Positions 37,414 through 48,335 of a stretch of 64,000 nucleotides of DNA are shown one piece after another. Under the pieces are notes generated by a model. It worked only from the letters and a program-made list of their open reading frames with translations, had not been told where the DNA came from and made no database searches. The stretch is from assembly GCA_032718865.1 (NCBI GenBank), contig JALUTQ010000003.1:1146001-1210000 (forward strand), in the 5' to 3' direction. Numbering within the stretch: position 1 is the stretch's first letter; every line of letters begins with the position of its first letter. Origin of the DNA: Tilletia caries. Its lineage: Eukaryota > Basidiomycota > Exobasidiomycetes > Tilletiales > Tilletiaceae. The position numbers and the translations under genes were made by a program.

Positions 37414-38471
37414 TAAGGCTGGCATGCGGAGTAAATGTACGGAGTTTTACTCCGCACTGGCGGAGTAACTAACTTTTTGGCAAAGTGCGGAGTACTCCGC
37501 AGTTGCTTTCAGCGAAATGAGGTAAAGTGCGGAGTACTCCGTCACTCCGCAGATTTTTGCTGGCTCCTCCGCGGTTACTCCCTACTCCGCCACTGCGGAG
37601 GAAGATTTTCAGAAAGTTCCTCCCTACTCCGCAGTGGCGGAGTAAAATTTTGGCAAGGCCACTCCGCACTCCGCAAAAAGTCTCATTTTTGCTGCGGAGT
37701 ACTCCGCAACGAAGAATTTATTTGCGGAGTGAATTTTTACTCCGCAAGTGCGGAGTTTTGCGGAGTGGAATTCAGAAACTATGAACATATGGAAGAAGAA
37801 GCTCTAGTCACTGCTCCCCGTCCTCCTGTGGCGTCACCTTCCGCTTCTTGCGCGCCCGGTCCGCTTCAAGCTTGCGCTTGCGCTTCTTTTTCACCTTGGC
37901 CGCCTCCTTGACCTCTTACTCGCGCTCCAGAATGTCCGTCAGCAGTGTTGTGGGAACCCAGTCGTCTAGGAACCATTGGCCAACAGCAACGACCTTGACG
38001 AGTTTGCGTGCCCTCATGCTGTGCCTGAGGGAGGTCACGTTGCGCCCAGCGCGAGAGAAGGGGCATATCACGTGAGACTTTTGTTTGCCCGTGAGAAAGT
38101 GATGCGCGCTGTGGAGGCCACAAAAGTCAAAACGGGAAAAATGAAATTCCAAAAGTGCGGAGTAAGCGGAGTACTCCGCATTTTTGGCGGTCCGAACAAC
38201 TTTACTCCCTACTCCGGACTGGTGGAGGAACATTCCGGCGAGCTTCCTCCGTCCTCCGCACAATTTTGGGGAATTTGAAGCGGAGTACTCCGCAGATTTT
38301 TGGTGAAATTCCCCAAGTTATGCGGAGTACTCCGCGGAGTTTTTTTGGCCCCTCCGCAGTCACTCCGTACTTTTTGCGGAGTGCTGTGCGGAGTAAAAAT
38401 GCGGAGTAAAACATAAAAGTGCGGAGTACTCCGCAAAAGTGTAAAATGAGTTACTCCGCATGCCAGCCTTA
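37414..38471. mobile_element. Motif-saturated island E (GCGGAGTACTCCGC), hAT-like, 8-bp duplication
   Basis: A 1,058-bp element begins TAAGGCTGGCATGCGGAGT at 37414 and ends with the reverse complement at 38471. Identical 8-mers ACCTGTGT flank it (37406-37413 and 38472-38479). GCGGAGTA/TACTCCGC, frequently as the perfect palindrome GCGGAGTACTCCGC, is packed in 37430-37770 and 38155-38460. The spacer (37790-38150) is free of the motif and carries what looks like a piece of a host gene on the minus strand. TAAGG fits the loose hAT terminal consensus YARNG. Confidence 0.88.
37806..38050 (-). pseudogene. Captured host-gene fragment inside island E
   Basis: The spacer encodes on the minus strand LVKVVAVGQWFLDDWVPTTL and then LTDILERE. 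After one in-frame TAA it continues in the same frame with EVKEAAKVKKKRKRKLEADR and ARKKRKVTPQEDGEQ, then a stop. The Lys/Arg-rich tail resembles C-termini of nucleolar proteins. One internal stop and no start mean it cannot be a full gene. Parent gene unknown. Confidence 0.5.
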
Positions 38472-38826
38472 ACCTGTGTAGGGGAGCTGGGACGAGGTGG
38501 AAGGGCATCCACACGAGCGTGGGCAGACTGGGTCACGATGACATCGGACCAACGCCATCTACGCTCTCACCTATGGCTAACTCAAACGGAACCCGCTTTG
38601 GGTGCCGGTGATATGGCGCAAGTATTAATTGTCAAAACCCGAAAAGGCTCGACTTGGGGTGCTTCACACAAACCACTGTGACCACGTGATCTGATGAGCC
38701 ACGCGGCCCACCCAGGCGCCTTGAATCCATCCCACTGACTTTTCTTCCTCGATGACCCTTACATCCTCCCACTTCCCTTGAAAACCCTCTCTTCAAATTT
38801 GGCAGATCTTGTCTTCATGATGTGAC

Positions 38827-39560
38827 TAAGGATGAGCCCGGAGCGCCCCGGAGTGCTCCGTACTCCCGGGCCCATACTCCGGGGCGCTCCGCTGACTTTC
38901 TGTGGTGCTCCGCGCTCCGTCTTTTTCCAGAGTTGCACCAGCATCTTACTCCGTACTCCGTCACGATAAGGAGCACCAGGGAAAACTTACTCCGTGCTCC
39001 GTCAAATCATGAAGTGTTTCAGAAAGTCTACTCCGTACTCCGGGAGATGATCTCACAAATCTCAAAATGGTACAAAATTCAGAAAAGTGTATGCTCGTAA
39101 TCAAGCTTGCAGCAGCTGTGGTTAAGAGAACAGGCTGAGAGCGCTCGAAGAGTTGTTTTGGTCAGATTTAGACTGTGAGATGAGATTTGTGAAAATAAAT
39201 TTTGATAATTGACCCCAAAAATACCCTCAAAATACTCATGTTTATGGGAAAAATACCTGCCTTATGAGAAAAAAAATGTGGAGGTCCCGGAGCGCCCCGG
39301 ACTCCGGGGGGGTAACTCCGTACTCCGTCACATTTCGCAGGTATTTACTCCGTACTCCGGGGAATTTTTGCAACGCCCAGAGGTCAGCTCCGTACTCCGG
39401 GGAATTTCCTATAATGCTGAGAAGTCAGCTCCGTACTCCGGCAACGGTGAGGTAAACGCCTGATTCTCACTCCGTACTCCCGGCTCCCCCGGAGTGCGGC
39501 CCCGGATAACCGGGGCGCTCCTGCAAAGTCGCTCCGGGGCTTACTCCGTGCTCATCCTTA
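38827..39560. mobile_element. Motif-saturated island F (CTCCGTACTCCGG), hAT-like, 8-bp duplication
   Basis: A 734-bp element begins TAAGGATGAGC at 38827 and ends with its reverse complement at 39560. Identical 8-mers GATGTGAC flank it (38819-38826 and 39561-39568). CTCCGTACTCCG and CGGAGCGCCCCGG motifs fill both flanks (38830-39045 and 39285-39555), and the spacer (39050-39280) is AT-rich and motif-free. Its TAAGG terminus is shared with island E although the saturating motif differs. Confidence 0.88.
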
Positions 39561-40739
39561 GATGTGACCTATGCTCCTGTGCACTTTGAGATCATTCGTA
39601 CGTCTCTTCAGCTCTCTACTGACCGCTGACCGGAACTAACATCCCACCACTCCCTGACTGCACTGTCCTTTCTACCAATCTAATCACCAGTCCGCTGATA
39701 TAACCCATCTCTTACCAGCTTTTTCTGACAGTGATCTACGGTAGGAAGAGAATGAGCCTCTAACCTTCACTCTTGACCGCCGCATTACTTTCCGCCGAGC
39801 GATCAAAAGAAACACAGAGAATGCAGGCTAACCTTCCATTCACCTTTGAGCCTCTGCATCTGACCGTTCTCCTTTATAGTTGACTTTTGTTTTCGGTCTG
39901 CAGCTATACATCTTACCCTTTTACATCGTCTTCCGCTGCTCTCCCCACTCTCCCATGTTTTTACAGTGCACCACGAGCAATCGATCTTTCCCTTTCCTCT
40001 TTTTGCTCTCTGTTCCTTTTTCGATTCAGGTTGGCATCTGGTCAATCTTCTCTCCAGGACACTCAAACCTGAATGGAAGTAGCAACGTAGCTATGCGAGC
40101 CAGGATCTTGAGCAACGGTCTGGTTCGTTGCTCTGTTGAGGCTGGCGAGAGCCATGTGTACTCATTTTTGACTTCCAGATAATCCCCCAATCTCAACCTG
40201 CTTCTGGACCGCTCAAACACTCAGTTCTGCTTCTTACCAGCTACTATTTACTAACATGCTTTCCTGACTCGTATTGATACACTCTTTTCTTCCAGCGTTT
40301 CCAGGTTGAGATCCAACATCTTTGACAGTATCGAGGGTAGGTATTCCAATATGGCACCTTTGACAGTCCCATATTTCCCACCCCATCAGTAAAGCACCTC
40401 GTTCTCGGTCATATCAGCTTCAAATCTTGATCATATAGCGTTCATAGACTCGCAGTACAGTACCCTTTGATCTATAGTCATTTTTTAGGTGTTCTGTGGT
40501 AGTTAGAATCGTGTCGGAAACGATGCGCGCTTCATGTCAACGTTGGATTTCGTATGGGCCCTAGACACCTTACTGCTCCAACATCAGTAATGACCAGACT
40601 TCACAATCAGAAAGTTGACACTGATGGCTCTATATGTAGCTATGAGCACAAGGAACGCTTTGGTAGGCCTTGAACCCTTCTCCGATGCGATCTTGTGAGG
40701 TGTTGATTGTCAGTGTTTGCTATCAACAATGTAAGTCAC

Positions 40740-42000
40740 GAATCGGTTAACACTGAGAACCTCTGTTTCTTACCCTGTACAGCCAATACTTCTCAGAACG
40801 CTCTCAAACTTGGAGGGGAGGGGCCTTGGAAAGATAGCTGCAAGTGGATACTATTTTTGTATTGAATTTTTTTTTGAATGGTTGTGTGGTCGTTTGCTGG
40901 AACCCTTGATTTCAGACAAGTCCACGATGTGTACATCTAGGCACTTCTTGGTACAGAAAGTGCACCTCACATTTTATCTTCCAAATCCTCAAAACAAACA
41001 TTGGTGCGATCGAAAGGTATGTCGATTGCGAGCTCATAGAGCCCTTCAGCTTGAAATTTGGACCAGTTAATGGAGTGTGGTAAGGAGAATAAGATATGTA
41101 TTGTAAAGCATGTTACAGAAACAGAATGGCATATGGTATGGAGCGGCAGAGAGTCACAGCAAAGCAGACGAGACCTCTAAAGAGCCGTGGTAGACTGTAG
41201 AGTCAGGAAACGCTGTTGGAAATGTGTTTGAATGTCGTGAGCGGTAAGAAAGGGAGATAGTGTGTACTCACCATGAACCTTGAAAAAAACGAGGACACTT
41301 ACCGTTGCATGAACCCAACCAGGCCCTGGAAGGAGACGAGGGAGGGTTGTAATGGTGTGTCAACACATAGGGGTGCTTGGAAAGAAGTTTCAAAGCTGTA
41401 CATACCTTTTCGCCGGTATGGGAGCCAAAAAGCATACAGGCGACAGAGGCGAAGAGCGCTTTTTCGAGCCGGGAAGGGTAGCAGACGCGTTCAGGTCGCT
41501 CCGAGAGGAGGGAAAAAGTGCTGCATTTCAAAGAAGTGTAGGCTAAAGACATGTGGTAGGAGTAAGAGGTCATCAAAAAGAAGAGAGGATGCGCAATTGA
41601 GATGGATGGGATCGAAAGTGTGAGCATCACTGTGCCGTGCAAATTTCGCCCGCCCACAGATCGACGAGATATGATTGGAACGATTTCAAAATTAGCACAG
41701 TACCTCAGACCATACTCCTGCTATAGAGAAGTACCAGTCAGTATTGACGAAATGGGCGGGAGAAGAAACAGAGTGGGTCAGAGTCATTGTGGAATGGGAG
41801 GTAATGTCAGTGTCGGTGCTCTTTTGCAAGTCAGTTTATAGTCAGAAACATCCCCAAACAGGTGCAAACAGCATCCAAAGCAACCTCAGCACTACCTTAA
41901 AGACTTATGCCCTGTGTACGACTGTACGAGTATTGTGTATAGGATGGTATCGGGAAGAGCAGCGGAGAGGCATGGAAATGGATAGTGGATGTTGTGATTG
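40740..42000. repeat. Diverged dispersed repeat R1, copy 1 (uninterrupted)
   Basis: Blocks in the same order as 58090-59087 and 62996-63240: CAGAACGCTCTCAAACT-like, GAGCTCATAGAGCC.TTCAG, GTACTCACC.., CTGCATTTCAAAGA.., GAGATGGATGGGAT, GACGAGATATGATT..GATTTCAAAATT, GGGTCAGAGTCA and CCAAAGCAACCTCA..CTACCTTA. Copies differ at roughly a quarter of positions. No coding frame is conserved. This copy shows the sequence as it was before the Tc1-type insertion seen in copy 2. Confidence 0.75.
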
Positions 42001-42300
42001 GCCTTGTCGGCGTGACATGAGGATAGGGTTGTCCCATTTGGGTGGGAGGCCTCAACTCAAGGCTCTTCGGGTTTGGTCTCATATTAGTCTGCCCATATTC
42101 TCGGAACCCAAAGTGGGATTGATTTGGGTTAACCGGGGCTGACGCTCTGTATCTCCTGTAACCCTGGGCGCATGATACACCTCACTCTCCACCGCCTTAT
42201 TTTGGCAGGTGTGGCAAGTTTGTAACACTACCCCGTGGACTCCAGTGATGACCTTTATTTAGTGTGTGTTGGGAAGGCTAGTAGCGCGCTAACTTGGGCA

Positions 42301-42896
42301 CTACACCAGCAGACCATGGGGACAGTTTGTGGCGGTCCCGCGGGATCTCCCGGGGCGGTCCCAGATCTGTATGGGCCCAGCCAGCGGGGGACTGTCCCGG
42401 CGGCGTTTCCTCCGCTATCCCGGGACTGACTGGGAGCGAAATCCTGGGACCGGCACCGGGACCGCCCCAGGACTGTCCGAGAAAGAGAGAAATTTTCAAA
42501 ATTTAAAAAAGAAAGAATCAACCTTTATGGGGGTTGAACTCTCGACCCGCACAATCAGAATGACCAATACCTTCCACTAAACCACGAGCGCATTTTTAGC
42601 ACAACATTATTTTCATTGATCAGTACATATACACTCCATATTGGCATTATCGCGAGGCTGGTTAAGAAACCTCGCGCAAAAGTCTCGGATCACACCTCAG
42701 GGAACCACCCTGAGCATAGGCATTTGGAAAGAAGAGTAGATTATCCTGTTATTTACATTGACAGTCCTGGGACGGTCCCCGTGGGACAATACCGGGGTTT
42801 TTGCGCTAGGACAGTCCCGGTCAGCCCTGTGGTCTTATCCCGGGACACTCCCGCCCTGGGACACTCCCAGTCAGTCCCCCAGGTCTGCTGGTGTAG
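42301..42896. mobile_element. Motif-saturated island G (GGGACnGTCCC), inverted ends
   Basis: Starts CTACACCAGCAGACC at 42301 and ends with its reverse complement at 42896. GGGAC/GTCCC motifs, often as GGGACNGTCCC, are dense at 42320-42480 and 42765-42890, with a motif-free spacer (42485-42760) holding a tRNA-like stretch. The flanks do not give a clear 8-bp duplication. A related fragment lies at 28738-28930. Confidence 0.65.
42531..42592 (-). other. tRNA-like remnant in island G spacer
   Basis: On the minus strand CTCGTGGTTTAGTGGAAGG resembles a D-arm with an A-box, and GGGTCGAGAGTTCAACCC about 30 nt later resembles a T-arm with a B-box. The acceptor and anticodon stems do not pair well, so this is a tRNA-derived (SINE-like) remnant at best and not a working tRNA gene. 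Confidence 0.35.
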
Positions 42897-42995
42897 CATC
42901 TCGTTTTAGACGAGTTTTAGATGGGCAATTGTAAAGGCAAATCAGAAATTTTCAAGGGCAACAAAACGAGCCGGTTTTAGGGACTTTCTAGGGGG

Positions 42996-43023
42996 TCTAA
43001 AACGCCACCGAAGGTGGCAGTGC
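42996..43023 (-). repeat. 28-bp inverted repeat, right copy
   Basis: Exact reverse complement of 36953-36980. The two copies enclose islands E, F and G and repeat R1. Confidence 0.85.
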
Positions 43024-44014
43024 AGGCTTGGAAAAGGCTAAAGATGCCAATTGATTAAGCCTTTTGGGGAGGCCTGTGCAACGCAATTATACAATCCTGC
43101 TGGGAGCCTTTTGCTCAAGGGGGCAATAGAGGTCACGTGACGTATAAGAGACCCGCGTCCGGTGGTGACCGACCCCGCACGGTCCCAGGCGCTCTGGCCT
43201 CTGTAGCATGGTCGTCTGGTCACCACCACCATCGTCATCCTCACCACCCTCCACGACGTCTGCATGCACCTTGCTCACCACCACCATCCAGTCTTGCACA
43301 TCCCCGGGTAGCATTTCATCGAATCAAAGGTTTCTGTCTTCAGAGAGGTGCATCGTTTGAGCCTGGAAAAAGTTACGAATTTTTTGAGATTCACGGCGGT
43401 TATCTAGAAACCATGAAACTCTGTCACAGCGTCACGCCAATTGGGGAAACTTCAGGGTCTACGTGGTCTTCGGAGCTCTGCTCCCCGACCTCGCCAGCTG
43501 AATGATCTGCCTTCTGGCAGCCTTTTGAACAGGCTGCTGACAGGATGAGCCAACAGTCAAAGGCGGGGCCTCTCAGCACAGGCCTCATATAAGCCTTCTA
43601 AATCAAAAGTGTACTGCTAGTCTTTGCGTATAGCCACCCTAACCCCTATTTTGAGAAATCATCATGAAAGACTCTATGATTATGACCGCAAAAGGCGATT
43701 TCCTCTAAAGGCTTGTGCTATGTCCCTGAAGATGCGACAGCGGTGTAACTGTCTGAGCTCAGGTTTGTAGTCCTCATTACAATGTGGTGTAAGCTTCCTG
43801 AAATGAGGAGATTGCCTTTTAGTGGGAAGATACGGAGTGAGGCTGAACGAGGTCGGAAGATGCCGGGACTGGGAAGCGAGCAGCATGACATTGTGACGAG
43901 GACGAGGGCGAGGACGAGGGCGAGGGCGAGGGCGAGAAGGACAGCAGCGACGATCACATTCGCAGCACCGACCCAAGGCGAACGACGAACGGCGAAAAGA
44001 GAAGGCGGCGCACG
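43024..44014. other. Upstream region of MDM34, no gene seen
   Basis: Short frames only. A GAGGGCGAGGACGAGGGCGAG tract (43900-43945) and a TCACCACCACCATC tract (near 43220-43290) are low-complexity. The 100 bp before the ATG at 44015 is purine-rich and probably 5' UTR. Confidence 0.4.
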
Positions 44015-45964
44015 ATGTCGTTCCGCTTCGACTGGCCCGAGTTCGGCCCCGACTTCCACGCGCACGCAGCCGAGATGCTCAACAGCGCACTCAACAAGGG
44101 CCCACGTCCCAAAGTCATCGCCGACGACATCAAGGTCAAGGAGCTCAGCATGGGCACCGTCCCGCCCGAGCTCGACATCCTCGAGATCGGCGACCTCACT
44201 ACCGACCGCTTCCGCGGCATCTTTCGGCTCACCTACATGGGCGATGCGCATCTTATTCTGTCTACGAAGGTGCAGGCCAACCCGCTGTCCCGTCCGCCGG
44301 CTAAGCCGGAGCTCTCGATCTTTCGCTCGAATACGACGTCCAGCGCAGCCTCGGCCTCGCGCGGCATCCTCTTCGCCGCCTCGCCACTCATCGTGCCCAT
44401 GCACCTCCGCCTCAGTCACGTCCGCCTCCGCGCCATCGTCGTCCTCGTCGTCTCCAAGTCGAAGGGCGTCACCATGGTGTTCAAGAACGACCCGTTGGAG
44501 AGCGTGGACGTCAGCAGCACGTTTGATGGCGTCGCTGTCATTCAGAAGTATCTGCAGCAGGAGATCGAAGGGCAGCTGAGGGAGATGTTCAGGGAGGATC
44601 TGCCGGGGATCATCCATCGGCTCAGTCAGAGCTGGCTTGCGAACACACGGGATGCGGCGGTGGGACTCGGCGGGATGGAACGTGAGTGCATTTTTAACGA
44701 ATCGTCCTCTCTTCTTCTCAAATTGGCAAGGCGTTAGTCTGATGTTGTGTCCCTTTCAATTTCAGCCCCTGCGAGAACGTACGCGAATCAACGAGCTGCC
44801 CAAGCCAAGGCCTCGCCGCTTGCACCCCGCAACTCCCTTCCCAGTCACAGCGACTCCCACGGACACGGACAGCAGCGTCGCAGGGAAGATCAACAAGACC
44901 ATCGTGGTTTCCCAACGCCTGGAACTGCGAGACATCATGACGGCTTCGCCTCGCCCTCGCCCTCGCCCTCGGGCATGTCAGATCGGCTCTCGTCGCCCTC
45001 GCGCATGTCGGTCGCCCGTTCCTTATCAGGCGTGGGTATGGGCATCGGATCCGGTGCCGGCCTCGGCGTCGCGGTTGGACTGGGAAGTGGCGCGGGGGGT
45101 TATCATTATCATGTTGGCAGTGGTAGTGGACGGGGCACGCCGGGGCAGGGGACGATGCATCACCGTCTCGCTGGTGCAGCGGCCGCCTCGGTCCGTTCTC
45201 CCTCTGTGGCCGAATCGGTTCGAAGTCGGGGACATATGCCTCGCTCGGTATCGGCATCGGCATCGGCATCGGCATCGTCGGCGGCTGCGGCGGCGGCGAG
45301 ACCGCGGATCTACCATGTTGCGAGTCGAGTGCAGGTTCCCGTACTGGACGACGATGACGAGGCGCGTCAGCTTGGCTTTGCGGGTGGGGCCCATCGATCT
45401 GGGGTGAGCGACGGCGTAGCGTCGAGCAGTTTTGATGCCCCCTCCAGCACGCGCAGCTCGAGGACACGCGCGGGACAGCAGCAGTATCTGGGTGGATCCC
45501 GGGGCACGGGCACGGGCACGGGCACGGTCCGAGCGCCTAAGTCAACTCGGACGGGTGGGGCGGGTACGACGGGGACGCGGACGATTCGGGCGCCGCCTAG
45601 TTTGGGCTCGAGTAGGGATTTGGGGATGCCGCGGTGGGGTGAGGACATGACGACGACGGAGGAGGAGGAGGACGACGATCGGCAGGCGACGTTGCGGGCG
45701 CCTCCTCCCAGGCTCGGCGCGGGGAACTTACGAGGGGCTTTACCTTCCTTTGATCAACAGCAACAACAGCAGTTCGCGTGGGCAGGGCATGGCCACGGGC
45801 ACGAGCAGACGGCGTGGGGACGTCCAGACGGCGTTGATGCAGGGCGGCGTACTGGAACGGAGAGGTCGCGGATGAGTATGAGGACGATGACGATGACCTT
45901 GACCTCGGTCGCGTCTCCGATTTCGGGCAGGATGACGAGGACGAGGACGAATTGGACGAGGTAG
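44015..45964 (+). CDS. MDM34: Mdm34, ERMES complex subunit (mitochondria-ER tether)
   Basis: Mdm34 sits in the mitochondrial outer membrane and, with Mmm1, Mdm12 and Mdm10, forms the lipid-transferring ER-mitochondria contact. Exon 1 (44015-44681) opens MSFRFDWPEFGPDFHAHA and runs through the family-specific blocks ELSMGTVPPELDILEIGDL, FRGIFRLTYMGDAHLIL, VQANPL, LRLSHVRLRAIVVLVVSK and LREMFREDLPGIIHRLSQSW, making a complete SMP domain. After an 84-nt intron, exon 2 (from 44766) encodes a Ser/Gly/Arg-rich disordered tail. The tail frame stops at 45964 (621 residues), but an acidic, more protein-like frame overlapping it runs on to 46284 (DEYEDDDDDLDLGRVSDFGQ and onward). Either an unrecognised intron or a one-base shift near 45800-45870 joins them, and the true end is probably 46284. 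Confidence 0.92.
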
Positions 45965-46284
45965 ACGAGCTCGGGGTTACATACCGATCTACAGGCCGCA
46001 CCGTAGGCGTACATCAACGCCACACCAACCCAGCTGCTCACACCCTCGAGCACGAAGGCTCGACACTGTCGCCCTCGGACGGGACAGGCTCGAGCGTCCT
46101 GAGCGGCAGTGGCACACGGACGAACGACGGCACGGGGACGGGAACGGGGACGGGTACGTCGAGTTCCGAGCAGGCGAACTCGCTCACGACGCTCGAGCCG
46201 ACGCCGATGGATCCGCGGTCGTCTGAGTTTAAGAGACAGTTGTATCGGGAGCAGTACCGTGTTCAGACGGACGATGGGTTCTGA

Positions 46285-46777
46285 ATTTTGATTTGCATGA
46301 TGATGATGATGGCGAGCCTTTGGGGGCAGGGCTCGTGCGGGCTGCTGAGCTGCGTGCTGGTGAACCATTCTCTTGCAATAATCAAAGGCATCGGGTCCCT
46401 CCTCCTTATCCATGCCCATCTCCATATTTAATCTGCCACATCTTCATACCATTAGCTGTGTATTTCTTACATAGAGAGAGAGGAATTGATACAACGGGGA
46501 AGCAAGCCCACCCGGTTGGTTCGCTATCGAAATCGGCTCCACCGGGGCCCGGGACGAGGCGGAGACGGAAAGTGGGTGGGGATGAATGAATTGCATTGAC
46601 GAGGGTGGTTCTGTTGGAGGCAGGTGAGGAGGAACATGACTTGCCGGATCTGGGTTTGAAGCGTTGAGGTTGGTGCGGGTGCGGGCTGGGAAGAGTCGGA
46701 TCGTTCGTGCCGGTAGCGTTTCCTATGACCGTTTTTTTTGTAAACGCGTTCATGCTCGGTCCTGGGGGCGGACATAT
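46285..46777. other. Convergent 3' region between MDM34 and HAP2
   Basis: The two genes face each other across about 490 bp (less if MDM34 ends at 46284). It probably holds both 3' UTRs and terminators. No gene seen. Confidence 0.5.
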
Positions 46778-48206
46778 TCACCTACCCTGCCTACCCTGCA
46801 CCGCATCGAGCGCCTTGATCTCGTCCGCGGTAAGGAAGCGCCCGCCCGGTCCACGGGGCCGGCGCATCGCGTGCTTATGGCGGGACTCGTGTTGGTATGG
46901 CTGCGTGGGGAGTGAAAAGGTGGGCAGGTCAGCAAAGGGGGGAGGGGGGAAGGAAGGGAGGGAGGTCATCCCCAGCGTGGAAGCTCACCTTCTTGGCATT
47001 CTTGGACGACGACGACGACCCGCCCACGGGCCCCGAACCAGACACGGCGGCGTTCCCCGGGCCTCCCATCCTCAAGAGCGCAGCTCGTAACTCCCTTACG
47101 GCGTCTTGAGTCCTTCTCCGAGTGGAGTCCGTGTGCGCGCCGGCTCCTTCCTCGTCTGTTGCGGTTATGGCGGAGAAGATGTATTGGACCGTTTGGGTGA
47201 GTTTGGTTTGGTCGTGCCATCGTCGTGCGTCTCCATCTGCAGTACCAGCTCCAGCACCGGCTGTGGCAGAAGGGAGCAGTGTAGGCCTTAAATCCAGCGC
47301 CGCCAGCGCCTCATCAAGCGCCTCCTCCTCCCGCTCCCTCTCCCGCTCCCGTTCCTTCTCAGCCTCCTCCCCCACCCCCACCCCCTCCCCCATCCGCTCC
47401 CGCTCGTTCTCCTCCCGCTCCCGCTCCCGCTCTCGCTCGTTCTCCTGCCCAGCCTCCTCCCGCTCGCTCTGCTCCCCCCCACGGATAGCCTGCAAAAGAG
47501 CGCGGGCGGCCACGTTCAGAAGCCTCCGTGCATGAGACTGATGTAATGTTGCCCGAGAGGCGCGGCGCGCGAGGATGCGGTGGTACTGCTTCGCATCGAC
47601 GTACAGGGGTTCGTCGTCGTCGATCCCAGGTGCGGGAGCGGGGAGAGAAGCTGTGGAGGACTCCATGGGCGGTTCTGGTGCTGGTGCTGTGTTTGCGAGG
47701 AGGGATTCGATGTGCTGGGATAAGGGCTGCGGGTGTTCCTTCCTTCGACTCTTTTTCGTTGCGGAAGCTGAGTGAGGAGGCCGATCGTCGTCGTCGTGCA
47801 CCTTGCGCTTGGTGTTGGTCGATGGACGAGCTGTTGCTGGAGGCGCAGGAGTGGGATAGTTGAGCGGGAGTGGGAGGGAGTATGAGGGTGTAGGGTGGTG
47901 AGTGAGGGGATCGAATGGGAAGGAGGGCTGTGGTGTAGAGAAGTGCTGGTGGTGGAGCGGTGCTGCGATCGTCGATGGTGAGGCTGAGGCTGAGGCTGAG
48001 GCTGAGGCTGAGGCTGAGGACGCGAAGAGGGCAGCTGGGGAGAGCGCATAGAGTAACGGGGCGATGTGCTGGTGCTGGTGCTGGTGCTGGTGCTGGTGCT
48101 GGTCCTGCTGATGCGGGATGAACACCGATCCTCGTGCTGATCCGATTCGTGCTCCCTCGCGTTGCGCTTCTCCTTCGCTCCTGCTGTTGATGCTGCTGAT
48201 GTTCAT
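46778..48206 (-). CDS. HAP2: Hap2/NF-YA CCAAT-binding factor subunit with long inserted linker
   Basis: Two exons (48206-46989 and 46900-46778) join in phase 0 over an 88-nt intron to 446 residues. The subunit-association helix is [20 protein letters not shown] (from about residue 199), and the DNA-binding segment is [20 protein letters not shown] then RFLTADEI, split from it by the intron. Hap2 binds CCAAT with Hap3/Hap5 and controls respiratory and iron genes. In other NF-YA proteins the two helices are about a dozen residues apart; here about 180 residues intervene, rich in Arg-Glu repeats and Gly/Ser, open without a stop. The start chosen is MNISSINSR; an in-frame ATG lies upstream at 48332. 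The N-terminal part has HQ and AS repeats. Confidence 0.88.
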
Positions 48207-48335
48207 GCTGATGCTGCTGTTGATGATGAAGGCAAGCAAGGTCGTGCTGAGTAAGGGACCTTTCGCATTTCGCCGTTGAGGCTTGAGGCTCAGGAAATAG
48301 GGATCCGCACCGGTTCCGCACCTGTTCCGCACCAG

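Noticed and set aside
42531..42592. Functional tRNA gene
   Set aside because: D- and T-arm-like pieces are visible but acceptor and anticodon stems do not pair.
42293..42904. Target duplication for island G
   Set aside because: Flanks TTGGGCA and CATCTCG do not match for any boundary consistent with the inverted ends.
45026..45394. Minus-strand frames across the MDM34 second exon
   Set aside because: Arg-rich shadows of a Ser/Gly/Ala-rich disordered coding region.
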